Shown here: piece after piece, positions 1 to 11,774 of the stretch
Layout: each line of letters opens with the position of its first letter
Numbering within the stretch: position 1 is the stretch's first letter
DNA from: Hofstenia miamia
Taxonomy: Eukaryota; Xenacoelomorpha; Acoela; Hofsteniidae
Direction of reading: 5' to 3'
DNA length: 55,432 nucleotides
Assembly (NCBI GenBank): GCA_900660155.1
Contig: CABFPE010000904.1
Coordinates: forward strand, 30,603 to 86,034
Position numbers and translations under genes: made by a program
Notes under the pieces: generated by a model
Database searches by the model: none
Seen by the model: only the letters and a program-made list of their open reading frames with translations
Told to the model about the DNA's origin: nothing

Positions 1-960
1 AAAAAATTCTAATGCATCTAGGCAGCTGCCTCCTTGGCAATGTGGAAGAGCTATTTATTTTGCAACTAATTAAAGATGGGTTCTTTGCAAATACTTGAAC
101 TACAGTATGGGCTATATACTAAAAGCTATAAATACAAAGATAAATTTAAAATAACTTACACTTAAGCAGAAGGATGTGTATATTTTAGGAGCAGTTACAT
201 AACAATAGCAGAATGTGTTATTCTACAGATTATTAAATAACAGCATATACCAACCAGTTGAAGCTCTTCTAAAAATAAGTTATTACTTGAAAGACATATA
301 ATAGCAAAAATGATCCATCACAAATTCAATTACAATGGCATAAATAAAATTCACAAATACTTGCCCTAATATTATTAATTTGCATACATATTTTTGTTAC
401 CTCAATAAAGAATTTGACGACTAAATCTACTTTGTAGGCATATTGCTTAAGCTGATTAAATAATTCTATTAAGATTCAGAGTTTTTAAATATTATCATAT
501 ATACTTACTATTTACTTTGCAAAGTTCATCACTTGCTAATTCTGATTGGCTAATAAATTTAGTTTTTGCAAATTGAGTTTCCTAGTTACATATCTCAAGC
601 AATTTACATTGTTGGTTTTAAGAAAGTTTTTGTTGGCTCTAAATATATCATTGTTGGCAAAAAGTACCAACCAAGTTTTTAATGTGATATTCATTTTAAT
701 AAGGATAAAATATTGTTGTAATAGGATTAAATTATGATTCAGAATATTATAGTTAATGTTTTAAGCAGTGCTTTGTAGAAATTATTTAATTTTTTTTGAG
801 TAAATAGTTCAATGTAATTTAATTAATTTATTCAATGTGATCTTGCCATTTTGATTTAGAAATTTATTGTAGAGTTTTTCAAATGGCAGCAGTGCAACCT
901 ATTTTGTTTACTGCTGTTGTCCCCAAATTTTATATATTCATCTTAGTGTGTATCTTTGAC
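1..960. other. AT-rich flank, nothing recognised
   Basis: No credible exon, RNA gene or transposon terminus was seen. The one 63-codon open frame here (546-737) is low complexity and looks fortuitous. Confidence 0.5.
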
Positions 961-964
961 AAAC

Positions 965-1362
965 CTTGTTATGGATCACATTGCATTATGGATTGTGTTG
1001 CATTTAAATGAAAAGGTTTATTATATCTACCTGTAGCTGTACATTTAACCTAATGCTGTCCACAATTTGGGCTGCTACTGTCTGAAAGCTACTTGTCAAA
1101 TCAATACCAGAAGAGTGATTCCCAAACACAATTTAAGTGAGATAAACTTTATTGAATGATTGTTTCATTGTTGTTCATATTTATACAATTGAGAAATTAT
1201 TACCTGCCTCTGTTTTCAACATTAAATCATATGATCATCTTTTAATCTAACATCGCAAATTAAACTCAAAATAAAATCATTTACTTCATATTGATGTCAC
1301 TAAGTGGAATTACAATTGACATAATTAATAAAAATAAGCAAAAGTCCCTGAGTGACTCTACC
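965..1362 (-). repeat. Gypsy 3' LTR fragment (LTR-E) with polypurine tract
   Basis: Closely related to 11280-11774 of the complete LTR: shared blocks include TTTAAATGAAAAGGTTTATTATATC, read here as a family match and not verbatim, and CCCTGAGTGACTCTAC at the end. Homology stops near 965, so the R/U5 side is missing. Read on the minus strand, the LTR is preceded by a run of seven G then A (1363-1370), the expected polypurine tract for second-strand priming. This makes it a true 3' LTR. The terminal CA has become CC. Confidence 0.72.
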
Positions 1363-1370
1363 TCCCCCCC
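1363..1370 (-). other. Polypurine tract next to LTR-E
   Basis: On the minus strand this reads GGGGGGGA and directly abuts the LTR start (GGTAGAGTCACTCAGGG). Position and composition fit the primer for plus-strand DNA synthesis in Ty3/Gypsy elements. Confidence 0.6.
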
Positions 1371-1399
1371 TGATGCTCAATTTAATTCTGTGGTAGGAG

Positions 1400-4300
1400 T
1401 TGGCGGGGTGGACCAGATACTATTTTCTAAGTGGCTTTGACTATTTCAATCACTAATATGTCATCCTAACTCTAAAATTCTGCATACTGTGGTTGTCTGG
1501 TGAGTAGCATAAGGGTCTCTCTATAGGTAACTACTTCATCTCTTAATCTAAAGAATTGCAAGCTGGGGAGTCTTGAGCTAATGGGACAATTTTGGCATAA
1601 GTTGTTTAATCTTTGTGTGAACATATTGTAAAACCTTTCATAGAGTGAAAATCCCTTAAGCTTGATCATTTAAGTGATAAGTGCATCCATATCTGAGGTA
1701 TGAGCATCTCTGGCACTAATCTAAGTCTTTGGGTAAAAGTGAACAAATACCTCATGCAATGATCCCATCTGAGTGGCATGGTTGACAAAAAGTGAGCAAA
1801 ACTCCTGCATCTGTTGTAATGTCATCTGTTCCAGGTTTGACACATCAGCACATAGCATTGTAATTATCTCTATATTCTTAGTCACATCTTAGTAGCAGGT
1901 AATCATTTCCACATTATTAATCCACATCAAGTCCCCAGCTGCTTGAAACAATATTAGTATTCTAGGGTTTGTCTGTAAAATTTTCTCTCAAATCTTTTGC
2001 AACTGTGCATGTATAGATTGTGATTTTAAAAAAATCTCACATATTGTCAACTTGCCATTAATAAAGATACACTCCCTATTATCTCCATCAATAAACTTGT
2101 CCTTCATTTCCTTGTACTCTGTTGTTTGACTAAGTCTTTTGACTTCTTGAAGTGTGCTGACAAAATTAATTTTGTCCAAGAGGTGTGCAGGGATCTTCCT
2201 TTTCTCTTTCTTTACTTTCCACTTAGGCATTACAAGTGGGGTTTCAATGCAGGGTGGTGGCACACAGAATAGATTACTCTTCTCTATATGAGACTCCAGT
2301 TCACCAAAGTTAGTTTTTTCTCATAGGCTAGCAGTACCAATTGTTACTGGGTAATTGATCCTGGCTTCAATTAAAGTGTCCCAAAATCTGCTGTGCAGAC
2401 TGTGGCTGTGTAATTTATCAATCTGGATATTAGTGATTTTGATGTGAGCAGTGGTACATTCTAAATAAAAGGCCACTTGTTGCAAAGGCAATTGTAGAAT
2501 TACCAGCTCTTCTTTGGTAATTGACCATTTTGGAGTAGGCCAGGGGGTGTGAGGAGGCCTCCAAATTTCCTCAGATTGATTTTTTCAAGTAGATCTTAGA
2601 TGGATGGAGACAGCTGTACTAATGATGTGGCCAACAGTTCTTTTTCCTTGTAAAATTGTTCAGGTGTCCAATTTACCTGATCTAATATGATGATGGGGAT
2701 GATCTTTCCCTCTTTACTGATTTGTGTAGTGGTTTTGGTGAATTGGCTCTACCCACAATTCAGATAATAAGGAAGTTCTAAATTAAAGAAAATCTCTGAT
2801 TTTTCCAGGACACAGTTCAGACACAATAGTTCCAAGAATTTAGTAGTAGAGCCAGGTAGTCTCTCAATCATCTGTTGTGTGCACAAAGGAGCATACTCTG
2901 AATTAAAAATAGCAAACTCCATGTTGGTGGTCACTCCCCACATATACTTCATTAAAATTTTGGTGAAAATATTTACATCCAACAGGCAAATACCAAGCTG
3001 GTTGCTGATCATCATGATTTACATTTTTCCTGAAATACTACTCACCCCCACAAGTCATTCATAATATTTCTCAAATTTCTCTATTGCTTTTTTAAATTTG
3101 CCTGGTGATAAGGGATAAGTACATTTGTGTAATAACCAATTCTTCACTTTCAACATGAGAGGACAAACTGCAATTTTGTGAGTTGACTGTTTACCTAAAG
3201 ATACCCAGGTGTTGGTGTTCATTGGAAGTGTTAGTGTTGGATTTCTTCTAATGAATATAGCAAGGATTTAAATGGCACCTTGAGCATAAATGTCCAGTGT
3301 TTGCTTCTCTGAAAAGAGCCATTCCTTGCAGTTTTTCCTATCTTGCATTTCATAGAACATTCTGATCTCTTGTAATATGTGTTCTACTGACCTATGGTAT
3401 TGTGAGGTAGGACTTTGTATATGTAGGACTGGCCAAACTGTTTCCAGATTTTGTTCAGTTTTTATGTTTTTCCAGACCTCTTGAATACCCTGCAGTGTTG
3501 ATGTACTTTGGGTGAAGGCAAAGCTAGCCCTTAGATCTGTGGCTCTTGCTAGTGATTGTATATTCTAATTAATTAACTCTAATGTTTGTGCTTACAATGC
3601 TGTATCAATGATCAGTTTTTGTTCTACTGCTATTCTGTGAGTGGGGATCTTTTTGCAGAGTAGTACATCTGTGTAGATGAGCTTTGTAATTGAAATAATA
3701 TTCATGTGGTACATTGAAATGGGCCAATATACTTTATGATATAAGTTTAAAAAGTTTTCCATTTGGAAATGCAGGCTTTCTACTTGTTCAGGAATTTTAT
3801 TTTCATATTCTTCACATAGGACCATCACAAGTCTATTTTTTTCTACTTTGGCTAATGAGAATGCTATTTCAATACTCTTGGTAATATTGGGTTGTTGAAT
3901 TTCATTAACTCTGAAAAATAGATTATAAATAGATGTGGAAAGTTGATATTAACACAGTTAAAACTTTGAATATCTCTCCAATTGTTTAGAAACTGACACA
4001 AATTTAGATTATTAAAATCCTCATCAAAAGAGGTATGCACCATGCTATGCCAGTAATGCCTACTTAAGCCTTCACACATCTTAGAATCATAACATATGAT
4101 GTTATTAACTTTTGGACAATGCTTTGCATCCATGATTAATGCAATGACGTCAACAGAACATGCTAATTTTTTTTGTATTATAGATCCTATTTGAGTTTAA
4201 TTTGGGATTCCTCAGAGATGTTGTCTCTAACAAAAGGCATAGCACATTGGGTGGCTATAAAATATGGGTGGATAACCTCTTCTGCAATCTTTGACATCTT

Positions 4301-4740
4301 CTTCTGACCTTCTGCTTTCCTTGAACAAATTGTAGATGTGACTGTGGATGAATCAAAAGAGGTCAAGGACTATCAATTCACTTGTTGGGGTCTATTTACA
4401 TTGAATATGTCACTAAAAGAGACATGGATAATACTAATATTATAGTCTTTTTGGTGTGCCAGCTCATCTCTCTCTTATGGAGACACTCTTCTCCCCTAGC
4501 AGTGATGAGACTGAGACACTTCTGTTGCTCTTGGCTCTCATATTGACCTGGCCACTCTTTGGCCAGATGAGGTTGGACTCCCCTTGGCACCATCACTGTG
4601 TCCCTGTTTGCAATCTCTTGCCCCATCAAGCAGAGACGCACTTCTCTCAGGCCTAGTAGGGGCATCTAAACCTGCTCTACTTTCCATCCTTCTTCTCACT
4701 CTGTGGCCTTACAGGGGAGGTGGTGGCTTGTGTTTTTTCT
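1400..4740 (-). pseudogene. Decayed third-ORF region of the Gypsy element, product not recognised
   Basis: Several minus-strand open segments lie in broadly compatible frames (4133-3864, 3828-3592, 3015-2749, 2263-1988, 1669-1472), separated by single stops. They lie between the integrase end and the polypurine tract, where an env-like or accessory ORF sits in some Gypsy elements. One segment has a CEGLSRHYWH stretch with Cys and Trp. I see no RT, zinc knuckle, signal peptide or clear membrane anchor, so env is only one possibility. The 4740-4400 part is Arg/Ser-rich and could instead be the integrase tail. Confidence 0.35.
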
Positions 4741-4771
4741 TTGTGGGTATCATTCTTAAATGGACTTATAA

Positions 4772-4880
4772 TGTAGAATCATGGGGGAGCTCTGACTACT
4801 CCAGTGGTACTAGGTAACTCAAATAATAGATAGAAGTTGCAAAGACTACCATTGTACAGAGTGACCTGAGTGACTATCCA
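4772..4880 (-). repeat. Short LTR-terminus fragment (LTR-D)
   Basis: Begins TGTAGAATCATGGGGGAGC on the plus strand, matching the same end of the LTRs at 6423 and 10864, and keeps the AGTTGCAAAGACTACC block. It ends within about 110 bp, near CCTGAGTGACTATCC, which resembles the opposite LTR end. It could be an LTR with a large internal deletion. Confidence 0.5.
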
Positions 4881-4933
4881 ATAAGGTTAAGGTCCCAAAT
4901 GATGGGTTCAAACATTTGTTTTTCTCTAGCCCT

Positions 4934-6420
4934 TCATTGGGGCAATACATGTGTACTAATAGAATCAGTATTATCTATATTACTATCATAAAGTTCAGGT
5001 TCATCAAAATCTTCTTCAGAAAATTTAGTTAAATTATCATACTTCTCATAAATATCAATACCATTATCAAATAATGTAAACTCACTATTGTCATCTATAA
5101 TGACGTTCTCAATGTCCTTCACAGCTTGTTTAAGCTTTTGAAAATGCACAATTTTACCATTATTTAGTGTGTAAGTGTTATGATTAAGTACCTTCTCTAT
5201 TGTAAACCAGCCCTGCCAATTTGTTACTGATTTTCATACTTGATTATCATCAGTGACAGGACATGGAAAGTATGCAAGAACTTTGTGATTTTCCATATAA
5301 CTTTTTGTTAAAATTTCTCTTCTAACATATAATGGATTGATTCATATTATGACACATGGTTAAATGGACTTGTTGCATTTTGCTTATTATCCATGATACA
5401 TACTTTTCAACATTAATGTCATGATAATTTGGGAACATCATTGAGAGTGGTGTAAGGGCTTCACATCCAAACATGGTATTAAATGGGCTTACTTTAGTAG
5501 TTGAATGAATTGATATATTTTAGAAGTATTCTATAACTTCAATTACTCACTTCTATTGATTACCCACAGCACATGAGAGAGCTACTCTGATTAACTTGAT
5601 CAATGTTCAATTTAACCATTCTACCAATCCATTGCAGATGGTATGCTGTAGTAAATTTGTGTAGGATTTCTATTTCTCACATTAAGGCTTTCATTAGATT
5701 ATTCTCAAATTGGGGCCCTTGATCAGAAATGAGTTTCTTCATTGGCCCAAATTTGAGGATCCATTCTTTCACTATCTTTTCAGCAACTTTTTCTGCAATC
5801 ATACTGCTTAAAGCAATGAGATGGGCACACTTGGTGAACTGGTCAACCATAACCAAAAGGTACTGGTATCCATTCATCATCCTTAAATAATTTTTCCAAG
5901 TCCATATGGACAACCCTGTTAGGTCTCTCAGCTGGCCTTCACTTGAGTTCCACTCTTTGTTTGGGAAAATGATTGGCATTTTGCAAGAGACACTTTTCAC
6001 ATTTATTGATCACTTCAATTACAGCTGATCTTACTCCAGTAGTGACATACCTGGTATTAAAAGTATTCTCTATTTGAATTATCCTGAGACGGCCTTGTTC
6101 AGGAATCTTCTCACCAGATCACACTGAAAGTACTACAGAATGGCTAACTGGTTATTTCTGCTCTTTGCATATAATAAGCCTTGTGTGTTGAGTTGCCATA
6201 GAAAAAACAGATCTTTTATCTTCTTTATGATCTCTGATAATACTTTATCATGCCTTTGATGGTGAATTATTTCTTGCTCAGTTATCTCTTCTCATACCAT
6301 TACTGGCAGGATGGTTTTCCCTTGTCAGTCAGCATTAATTTCAGGCAGCAACTCATACTCTATTAAGAGGATAAACCCAAAATGTGTTCTTTCCCCAGCA
6401 GGCTTCTTGAGATCTCACTC
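4934..6420 (-). pseudogene. Ty3/Gypsy integrase remnant
   Basis: Integrase splices element cDNA into the host genome. Visible on the minus strand: a degraded N-terminal zinc domain (a His pair near 6265 and CEKC near 5995-6005); the catalytic core with DLTG, then NGYQYLLVMVDQFTKCAHL, then LISDQGPQFE; and the third acidic block NGLVEWLN near 5620-5640, in a different frame from the core. The ORF at 5149-4934 opens MHFQKLKQAV, matching the end of the chromodomain-less C-terminal part. Stops and frameshifts show it is dead. An LTR fragment separates it from the RNase H part upstream. Confidence 0.8.
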
Positions 6421-6422
6421 AT

Positions 6423-6925
6423 TGTAGAATCTTGGGTGAGCTCTGGCTACTCTAGCAGTCTTGGGTAACTCAAGAGTTTAGATCAAAGGTTGCAAAGTCT
6501 ACTGTAGCAGAGAGCAATCCACATTCCAACAGAAAACATACATTGGTGGTTCACTGATTTTTACCTAACAAATACAGAAATTCCATTCCATAAAGAACTT
6601 CAGCAGTGACCAATTCACATGGCATCATGCTGAAGCCATATCTTTGAGGCCATCCATACTCACCAAGGTGCTAATTGTGTGTCTCAAGCATTAATTCCTA
6701 GCTCAATAAACAATTTATCTCTGAGTTCTCTTATCTCACCTCATGTAAATAAATAATAAATAAAGGGCACATAATTACTGTGCATTCATGTTTGCCAGCT
6801 GCATAGTACATTTGCAATGTGTTAATTATTAAGTGCATGTATGAACAGATCAAATAAAAGTTGTTATTCCCTGCACATAATCATAACCTAAAGTGACCAT
6901 GATTCAGGCTGTCACCATTAAGGAG
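6423..6925 (-). repeat. LTR fragment inside pol (LTR-C)
   Basis: Starts TGTAGAATCTTGGGTGAGC on the plus strand and follows the complete LTR (AGCTCAATAAACAATTTATC, then CATAACCTAAAGTG) for about 500 bp before fading. It separates RNase H from integrase, so it is an LTR-bearing insertion or a recombination scar within pol. The far LTR end (TCTACA) is not visible. Confidence 0.6.
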
Positions 6926-7027
6926 CTATTTATTGCCCCAGACCCAGTGCAGTTTTCTCCTGAATTGTTGATGGATCTTAAGCAATAGTTATCATTACCA
7001 AATCCTTAATGAAGTATCTAAAAGGGG

Positions 7028-7420
7028 TTAATAGATCCACCTGGCAATGATGTTGGACTTGTTGCCAAAGAACTTTTTTAGCCATGCTAATGTGCTGTTG
7101 TCAGTGCACACTATAAAAGGAAGTCCAAGTACAAAGTAGTGGAAATTTTTCAATGACTCTGTGATAGCCAGCATTTCATATTTAGTGGCTCCATAGTTCA
7201 CTTCTGCTGCCCACAATTTTTGACTAAAATATCACAAGGCACTTTTGACTCTGTCAATGATTTGGCTTAACCTGCTGCTAATTGCCACTACACTGACATC
7301 AAAATCAAAGATAAAATCTTTCATATAGTCTGGTGTATTTTGCATAGGGATCTTCTTTAATTCTTTCTTTATCTGTTCCAAGTTTTCTTGCTCAGACCAT
7401 GTCAATTTGAAATCAACCAA
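7028..7420 (-). pseudogene. Ty3/Gypsy RNase H remnant
   Basis: The RNase H domain degrades the RNA strand during reverse transcription. The upstream segment has FIFDFDVSVVAISSRLSQ, holding the first catalytic Asp. After a stop, the downstream segment has NYGATKYEMLAITESLKNF (catalytic Glu) and CTDNSTLAWLKKF (catalytic Asp). Domain order after RT is as expected for Ty3/Gypsy. A stop near 7230 divides it. Confidence 0.82.
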
Positions 7421-7429
7421 TTTTTTTTA

Positions 7430-8353
7430 ATTGTGAAATATTTTTGGTTTTCTCTGCCAAATCAGTGGTGAATATCCTGTAATAATTATGAAAACCAATT
7501 AGTCATTTTGATCTTGTTGAGCAAATCTTTGGCATTAGTTTTAATCAAAATCTTCCCAGGCTCAATTACTCAAAATAAAAATGTAACTTTGTTCTGCCCC
7601 AATGCACATTTGATTCTGTTCTCCTTGAGTCCAGCATTTTGCAGCAGATCAAGAGTGTGCTTCAATTTATCCAGATGTTTGGTGAAGGTATAACTAGCTA
7701 CTAAAATATCATTTATGTATGTAGAAATGCCAGGTTTCACAACATTGGCATTATTCTTTATGACCTTGGTTCATATTGCTGAAAGGTGGCAGGGGTGTTA
7801 CATAGACCAAACACCATGTACTTCCACTCATTCAATTCATACAGTGTAATAAAAGTGGCCTTTTGAATTTCAGATGGCCTCATTGGAACCTGCCAATAAG
7901 CCTTGCATAGTCAAGGCATGAGAAAAACTTATACTGGCTGGCATCATATAATATGTCCTTGATTTATGGGAGAGAATAAGCATCTTTAATTGTCATGTTG
8001 TTTTATTTGTGAAAATCAATATATAATCTGTATTTTTCCCCTTGCTTGATAAAGTTGGTTGGAGCAGTGTAGGGACTGTTGCTCCCTTGTATGATCCCAC
8101 TTTTGATAAGATCACTCAAGATCTTTGCATATTCTTCCTTGAGATTCTCAGAGAGTTGAATGGGATTATCATGCTTGGTCTCAATTGCTTGTTCCTCTCC
8201 TTTTGCTTGCCTGACTCTTATGGCTCCATAATGAAAAACTTTGCTCTTGCTTTTCAGTAATGTGATCAATAACTGCTGCTCCCCCTCATTGCTGTGTGGA
8301 TGCAATTCACTGGAAACAGTGGGAATCTTGATGGTAGTTGAGGGTTCATCCAT
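7430..8353 (-). pseudogene. Ty3/Gypsy reverse transcriptase remnant
   Basis: The segment 8353-8003 carries the RT entry region: LIKSGIIQGSNSPYTAP followed by KYRLYIDFHK, equivalent to the SPWASP...WRMCVDYR block of Ty3/Gypsy RT. The palm motif near 7702-7722 reads YINDIL, where active elements have Y(V/I)DDIL, so a catalytic Asp is replaced by Asn (GAT to AAT). Numerous stops interrupt the frame. The strand and order (protease, RT, RNase H, integrase) define Ty3/Gypsy rather than Copia. Confidence 0.85.
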
Positions 8354-8399
8354 ATCATGAATGGCTGTGAGATGATTTCCAGTTGTGATGTATGGAAGC

Positions 8400-8960
8400 A
8401 GATTGGGAACTTTGAACTGTTTAAAATCACAATGTAAATTTTACCATGTGAGACATAACATAAGTCAGGTGAGAGAGTAATGCCCTTATGATGGCTTCTT
8501 TTCTGTCCAGACACCATAATGTTGCCACTATAGTTAGTATCAGTGAACACAGCAGCTCTTGTCCAGTGCTGAGATTCAAGGTACACAGGCTCAGTGAGCT
8601 GAAAATAAATTTCCTTTTTGTGGATTGTGGTTAGTTGTGTGGCTTCATGATCTTTAATTGATATTGTATTGTTTCCATAATCAATCATGCAGGCATTACA
8701 TTCCAAGAAATCACTTCCTAAAATGATATCATATGGCAGTGGTTAGTTGGAATTATCTACAAGAACTAAGTCCACTTGAAACAGTTCTTTATTAATTTGC
8801 ATTTCAACATTGCTAGCTTTTCCTCTAAGAGAGATCTTATTTCCAGAAGCATCAATTAGACAAATAACTGAAGGATCCAATGCATCTCAACTTATGCACA
8901 ATGCTGTGCAACATTCATCACTAATAATAGAGGCTGCAGCTCTGGTGTCTACTGTTACAT
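8400..8960 (-). pseudogene. Gypsy retropepsin-like protease remnant
   Basis: Aspartic protease that would mature Gag-Pol. Near 8938-8952 the minus strand reads VDTRAAASIIS, the DTG active-site loop with Gly changed to Arg (GGA to AGA). About 65 codons later ILGSDFLE matches the conserved ILGxDFL at the C-terminal side. The 8706-8266 open segment continues into the protease-RT linker. Confidence 0.75.
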
Positions 8961-9099
8961 GCGCTAAACTCCCATTAACTTTGACAGGAATCACGTTTTT
9001 TCTCATCATGTTGGTGATCATGAGAATGTCCTGTGCATGGTTTTCAGGAGTGGGTGCTCCAGCTGGTTTAAAGGTTCAACTATATCATTGAGATCAGTG

Positions 9100-10570
9100 T
9101 TGATTTCTTTGGGTTTGTAAATCAGAAACCCATCTCCATCAGCCAGTATTTGAATGGCAGCACTACAACTAGTTCATAGATGGCCCTTATGTCCATATAA
9201 ATAGTATTGAATGGCAGAAAGATCAAACTCTTTCTTTGAAGAAGCTTTGGAGAAACTTTCCTTTGATTTAAACTGACCAGGCTCAGACTTGATCTTCAAT
9301 TCCTTAACATCCTGTCAATCTGATTTGAGTTATGGATTAAGTAAACAATGCTAATAGCTTTTTGTATGATTTGGGATCTTTGGGATTGCATTTTAACTCC
9401 AGATGACTATGAATGTATTGTGGAAAGCTGTGACAAATGTAGGAAAAAAGATCATGTTTGGAATACTCAGGTGACAGGTTGCTCAAATGAAACAATCATT
9501 CTACTTATGTAATGTAGTTTCAGATATTGTCACCTCTTTTAAAAGACATTTCACAATCTTATACTGGTGCTTGATGTGAGGTGATCTTGAAAATAACCCA
9601 TGAGTAATTGATAATTTGTTTTAGTTTCAAAATCCAACATCATGCATTGGTTGTAAGCCAATCAACTGAGACACAGCAGCTTCTTGAGACTTATGATATT
9701 GCTTCATTGTCAATTCAATTAGAAAAAACAATTCGTCAAAGGATTGGGATACCTCATCAATTTGACCAGTGAATTTTGGGAGCACTGAATGCTATTTGAA
9801 ATATTCTTGTCCACCACTAGATTCTATGGGAAGGATCAACTTGGTAAACCATGGCTGGCTACTTGTCAGAGACCCAATAGGTATACCAAGATGAGGACTT
9901 CCATCAGCAACATGTTTGTAAGCAGTAGGCACTACTGTAGTATTAACAGGAGCCACCAAAATATAATGAGGCAATTGAGGAGGAGTGGCTTAGCCACAGT
10001 AGATAAGGTCTTAGATGATTGTGTAAATGTAGGACTACAGTTCACAAAGCATATAGAAAATGAGGCAGTTTGAGGGGTTGCTGTCACAGAATTTTCAAAG
10101 TGTGGTGGGTGATTCTCTTATTGGAAAGATAGCATTTGAGCAAATTGATTAGTTAGCTCTTCACCAAAATCTTCTAGGACCTCATCCAACACAGCATGAG
10201 TAACATACTTAGCAGAACTAGGAGAGGAGGGCTCCTTGCAGACAGTTGTCATCAATGCAGGAGTAAGCTCATTAATTTGGAGTTCTAATTACATGATTGC
10301 TTCCAACATTTTCTTTTCCATTCATATTGCTACTTGGTGGGACAGAGATCCTTTAGGTGCTCAATTTCCATGGTCTGAACATCAAAGTGCAGGGGGATGA
10401 ATAGGAATAGGTAGAGCATTAAAAGTATTAAGGACTCAATGGTGATTCACAGGAGAAATCTGACTAGGAGAATTAGGTAAAGACATATTAAAGAATGATC
10501 CAATGGTACAAGGGGTAGTGTTCAGGCTACTAATGCTTGTACCAGGGATACTTCACATGGAAGTCCCAAA
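9100..10570 (-). pseudogene. Gypsy gag remnant
   Basis: Gag is the capsid/nucleocapsid precursor. From high to low coordinates the minus strand shows a Pro/Ser-rich N-terminus (10570-10300), a helical capsid-like part (WFTKLILPIESSGGQEYF near 9800-9860, then FDELFFLIELTMKQYHKSQ), and near 9160-9215 a nucleocapsid motif YxxYGHKGHLxxxC. This is a CX2CX4HX4C knuckle in which the first two Cys are Tyr and an Arg-like position is TGA. Multiple stops. Confidence 0.68.
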
Positions 10571-10845
10571 AGAAGGAGAACAAAAAACTGTGTGACTAGA
10601 ATCCATATAGTAACAAGTAAGAAAATAACACTTCTCAAAAAAACCAACATTTGGGAGCACTCCCAACTAAACAAAAAATAGTTAACAGAACAGCAGCAAC
10701 ACCAAAGTTGTATAGGTAAGGTAGTACTTTGTAATAAATCCAACATGTTACAGCACAGAGACAATAGAGAATTAGCAGTCAGGGAAAACAACTATCCCAG
10801 CTGACAAAACACCAAGAGAACCAAGACAAACAGGTTAAGAACAGG

Positions 10846-10863
10846 ATCACATCAGAGTCACCA
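10846..10863 (-). other. Primer-binding site of the Gypsy element
   Basis: Immediately inside the complete LTR, the minus strand reads TGGTGACTCTGATGTGATC. A PBS starting TGG, abutting the LTR end and complementary to a tRNA 3' CCA end, is the expected arrangement. It fixes LTR-B as a 5' LTR and the element as minus strand. I do not recognise which tRNA it matches. Confidence 0.72.
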
Positions 10864-11774
10864 TGTAGAATCAGGGGCTGGGAACTATACCAGCACTAGG
10901 GAACTCATTGTCATTGCAGAAGGTTGCAAAAGTGACCATATTGTAGCATCCCTGATTCTATCAAAAATTAACATACAGAAAAACATTGGCAATGCATCTA
11001 TGTAACTAGTAACTTTTTAGAAAGGAAACATCCTGAATGACTAATTCATATGGCTTTCAGCCAAAGTGTTATCTAAAGAGAGAGAAGTCTGTAACTTGAT
11101 AGAATGGTGCTACCTTATTTGTCTCATAATTTATTATCTAGCTCAATAAACAATAAACATCTCAGTTGTTTTCTTATCTCTCAGCTCACTAAATAATAGC
11201 ATGTAATTACCATCATGCATTCACATTAACCAATGGTATATTATCATCACAGTGTAATAAATTATCAGTGCATGGCCATGTTGCATTCAAATGAAAAGGT
11301 TTGTTATATCTACACATAGCCATAACCTAACCTAATGTGGTCCACAATTTGAGCTGCTTACTGTCTGAAAGCTACTCATTGAATCAGCAAAGAAGAGTGA
11401 CTCCCAAATTGTTGCCAGAAACTTACACAATTATTATATTCAACATAATGTAACAACTAGAAATATTGGTAAAGAAAAAGCAAACACAATTTAGGTGAGA
11501 TAAACTCTATTGAACAATTATTACATTGTTGCTCATAGTTTAAATTGAGAAATTATTACCTGCTTTTGTTTACTACATAAAATCATACACTAATGTTTCC
11601 ATTGTAAATTAAATTGAGCAATAATACTATGTAGCAGGAAAACAAGAGGACATTCATCAAGCATCATAAACTAAACTTGAAATGAAATTATTTATGTCAT
11701 GTTGACATCACTAAATAGAATTACAATTCACATAATTGATAAAAATAAGTGAAAAGACCCTGAGTGACTCTACA
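10864..11774 (-). repeat. Complete Gypsy 5' LTR (LTR-B), 911 bp
   Basis: Bounded by the inverted hexamers TGTAGA and TCTACA, with PBS directly inside at 10863. Shares long blocks with fragments at 965-1362, 4772, 6423 and 12640-13150. It contains AATAAA runs and poly(A)-like signals in several orientations, as expected for R/U5. On its outer side lies gag-leader sequence of a second copy, not a polypurine tract, so it is not that copy's 3' LTR. Confidence 0.8.

Noticed and set aside
4456..4817. Plus-strand frames with LLLLLALILTWPLF-type hydrophobic stretches
   Set aside because: They oppose the element's coding strand and lack any context; likely reverse-strand shadows.
10522..10791. Hydrophobic Leu/Cys-rich minus frame just after the Gypsy PBS, like a membrane protein
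   Set aside because: The homologous region of the second copy encodes a Pro/Ser-rich gag N-terminus in another frame, so this is probably a shadow frame or leader.
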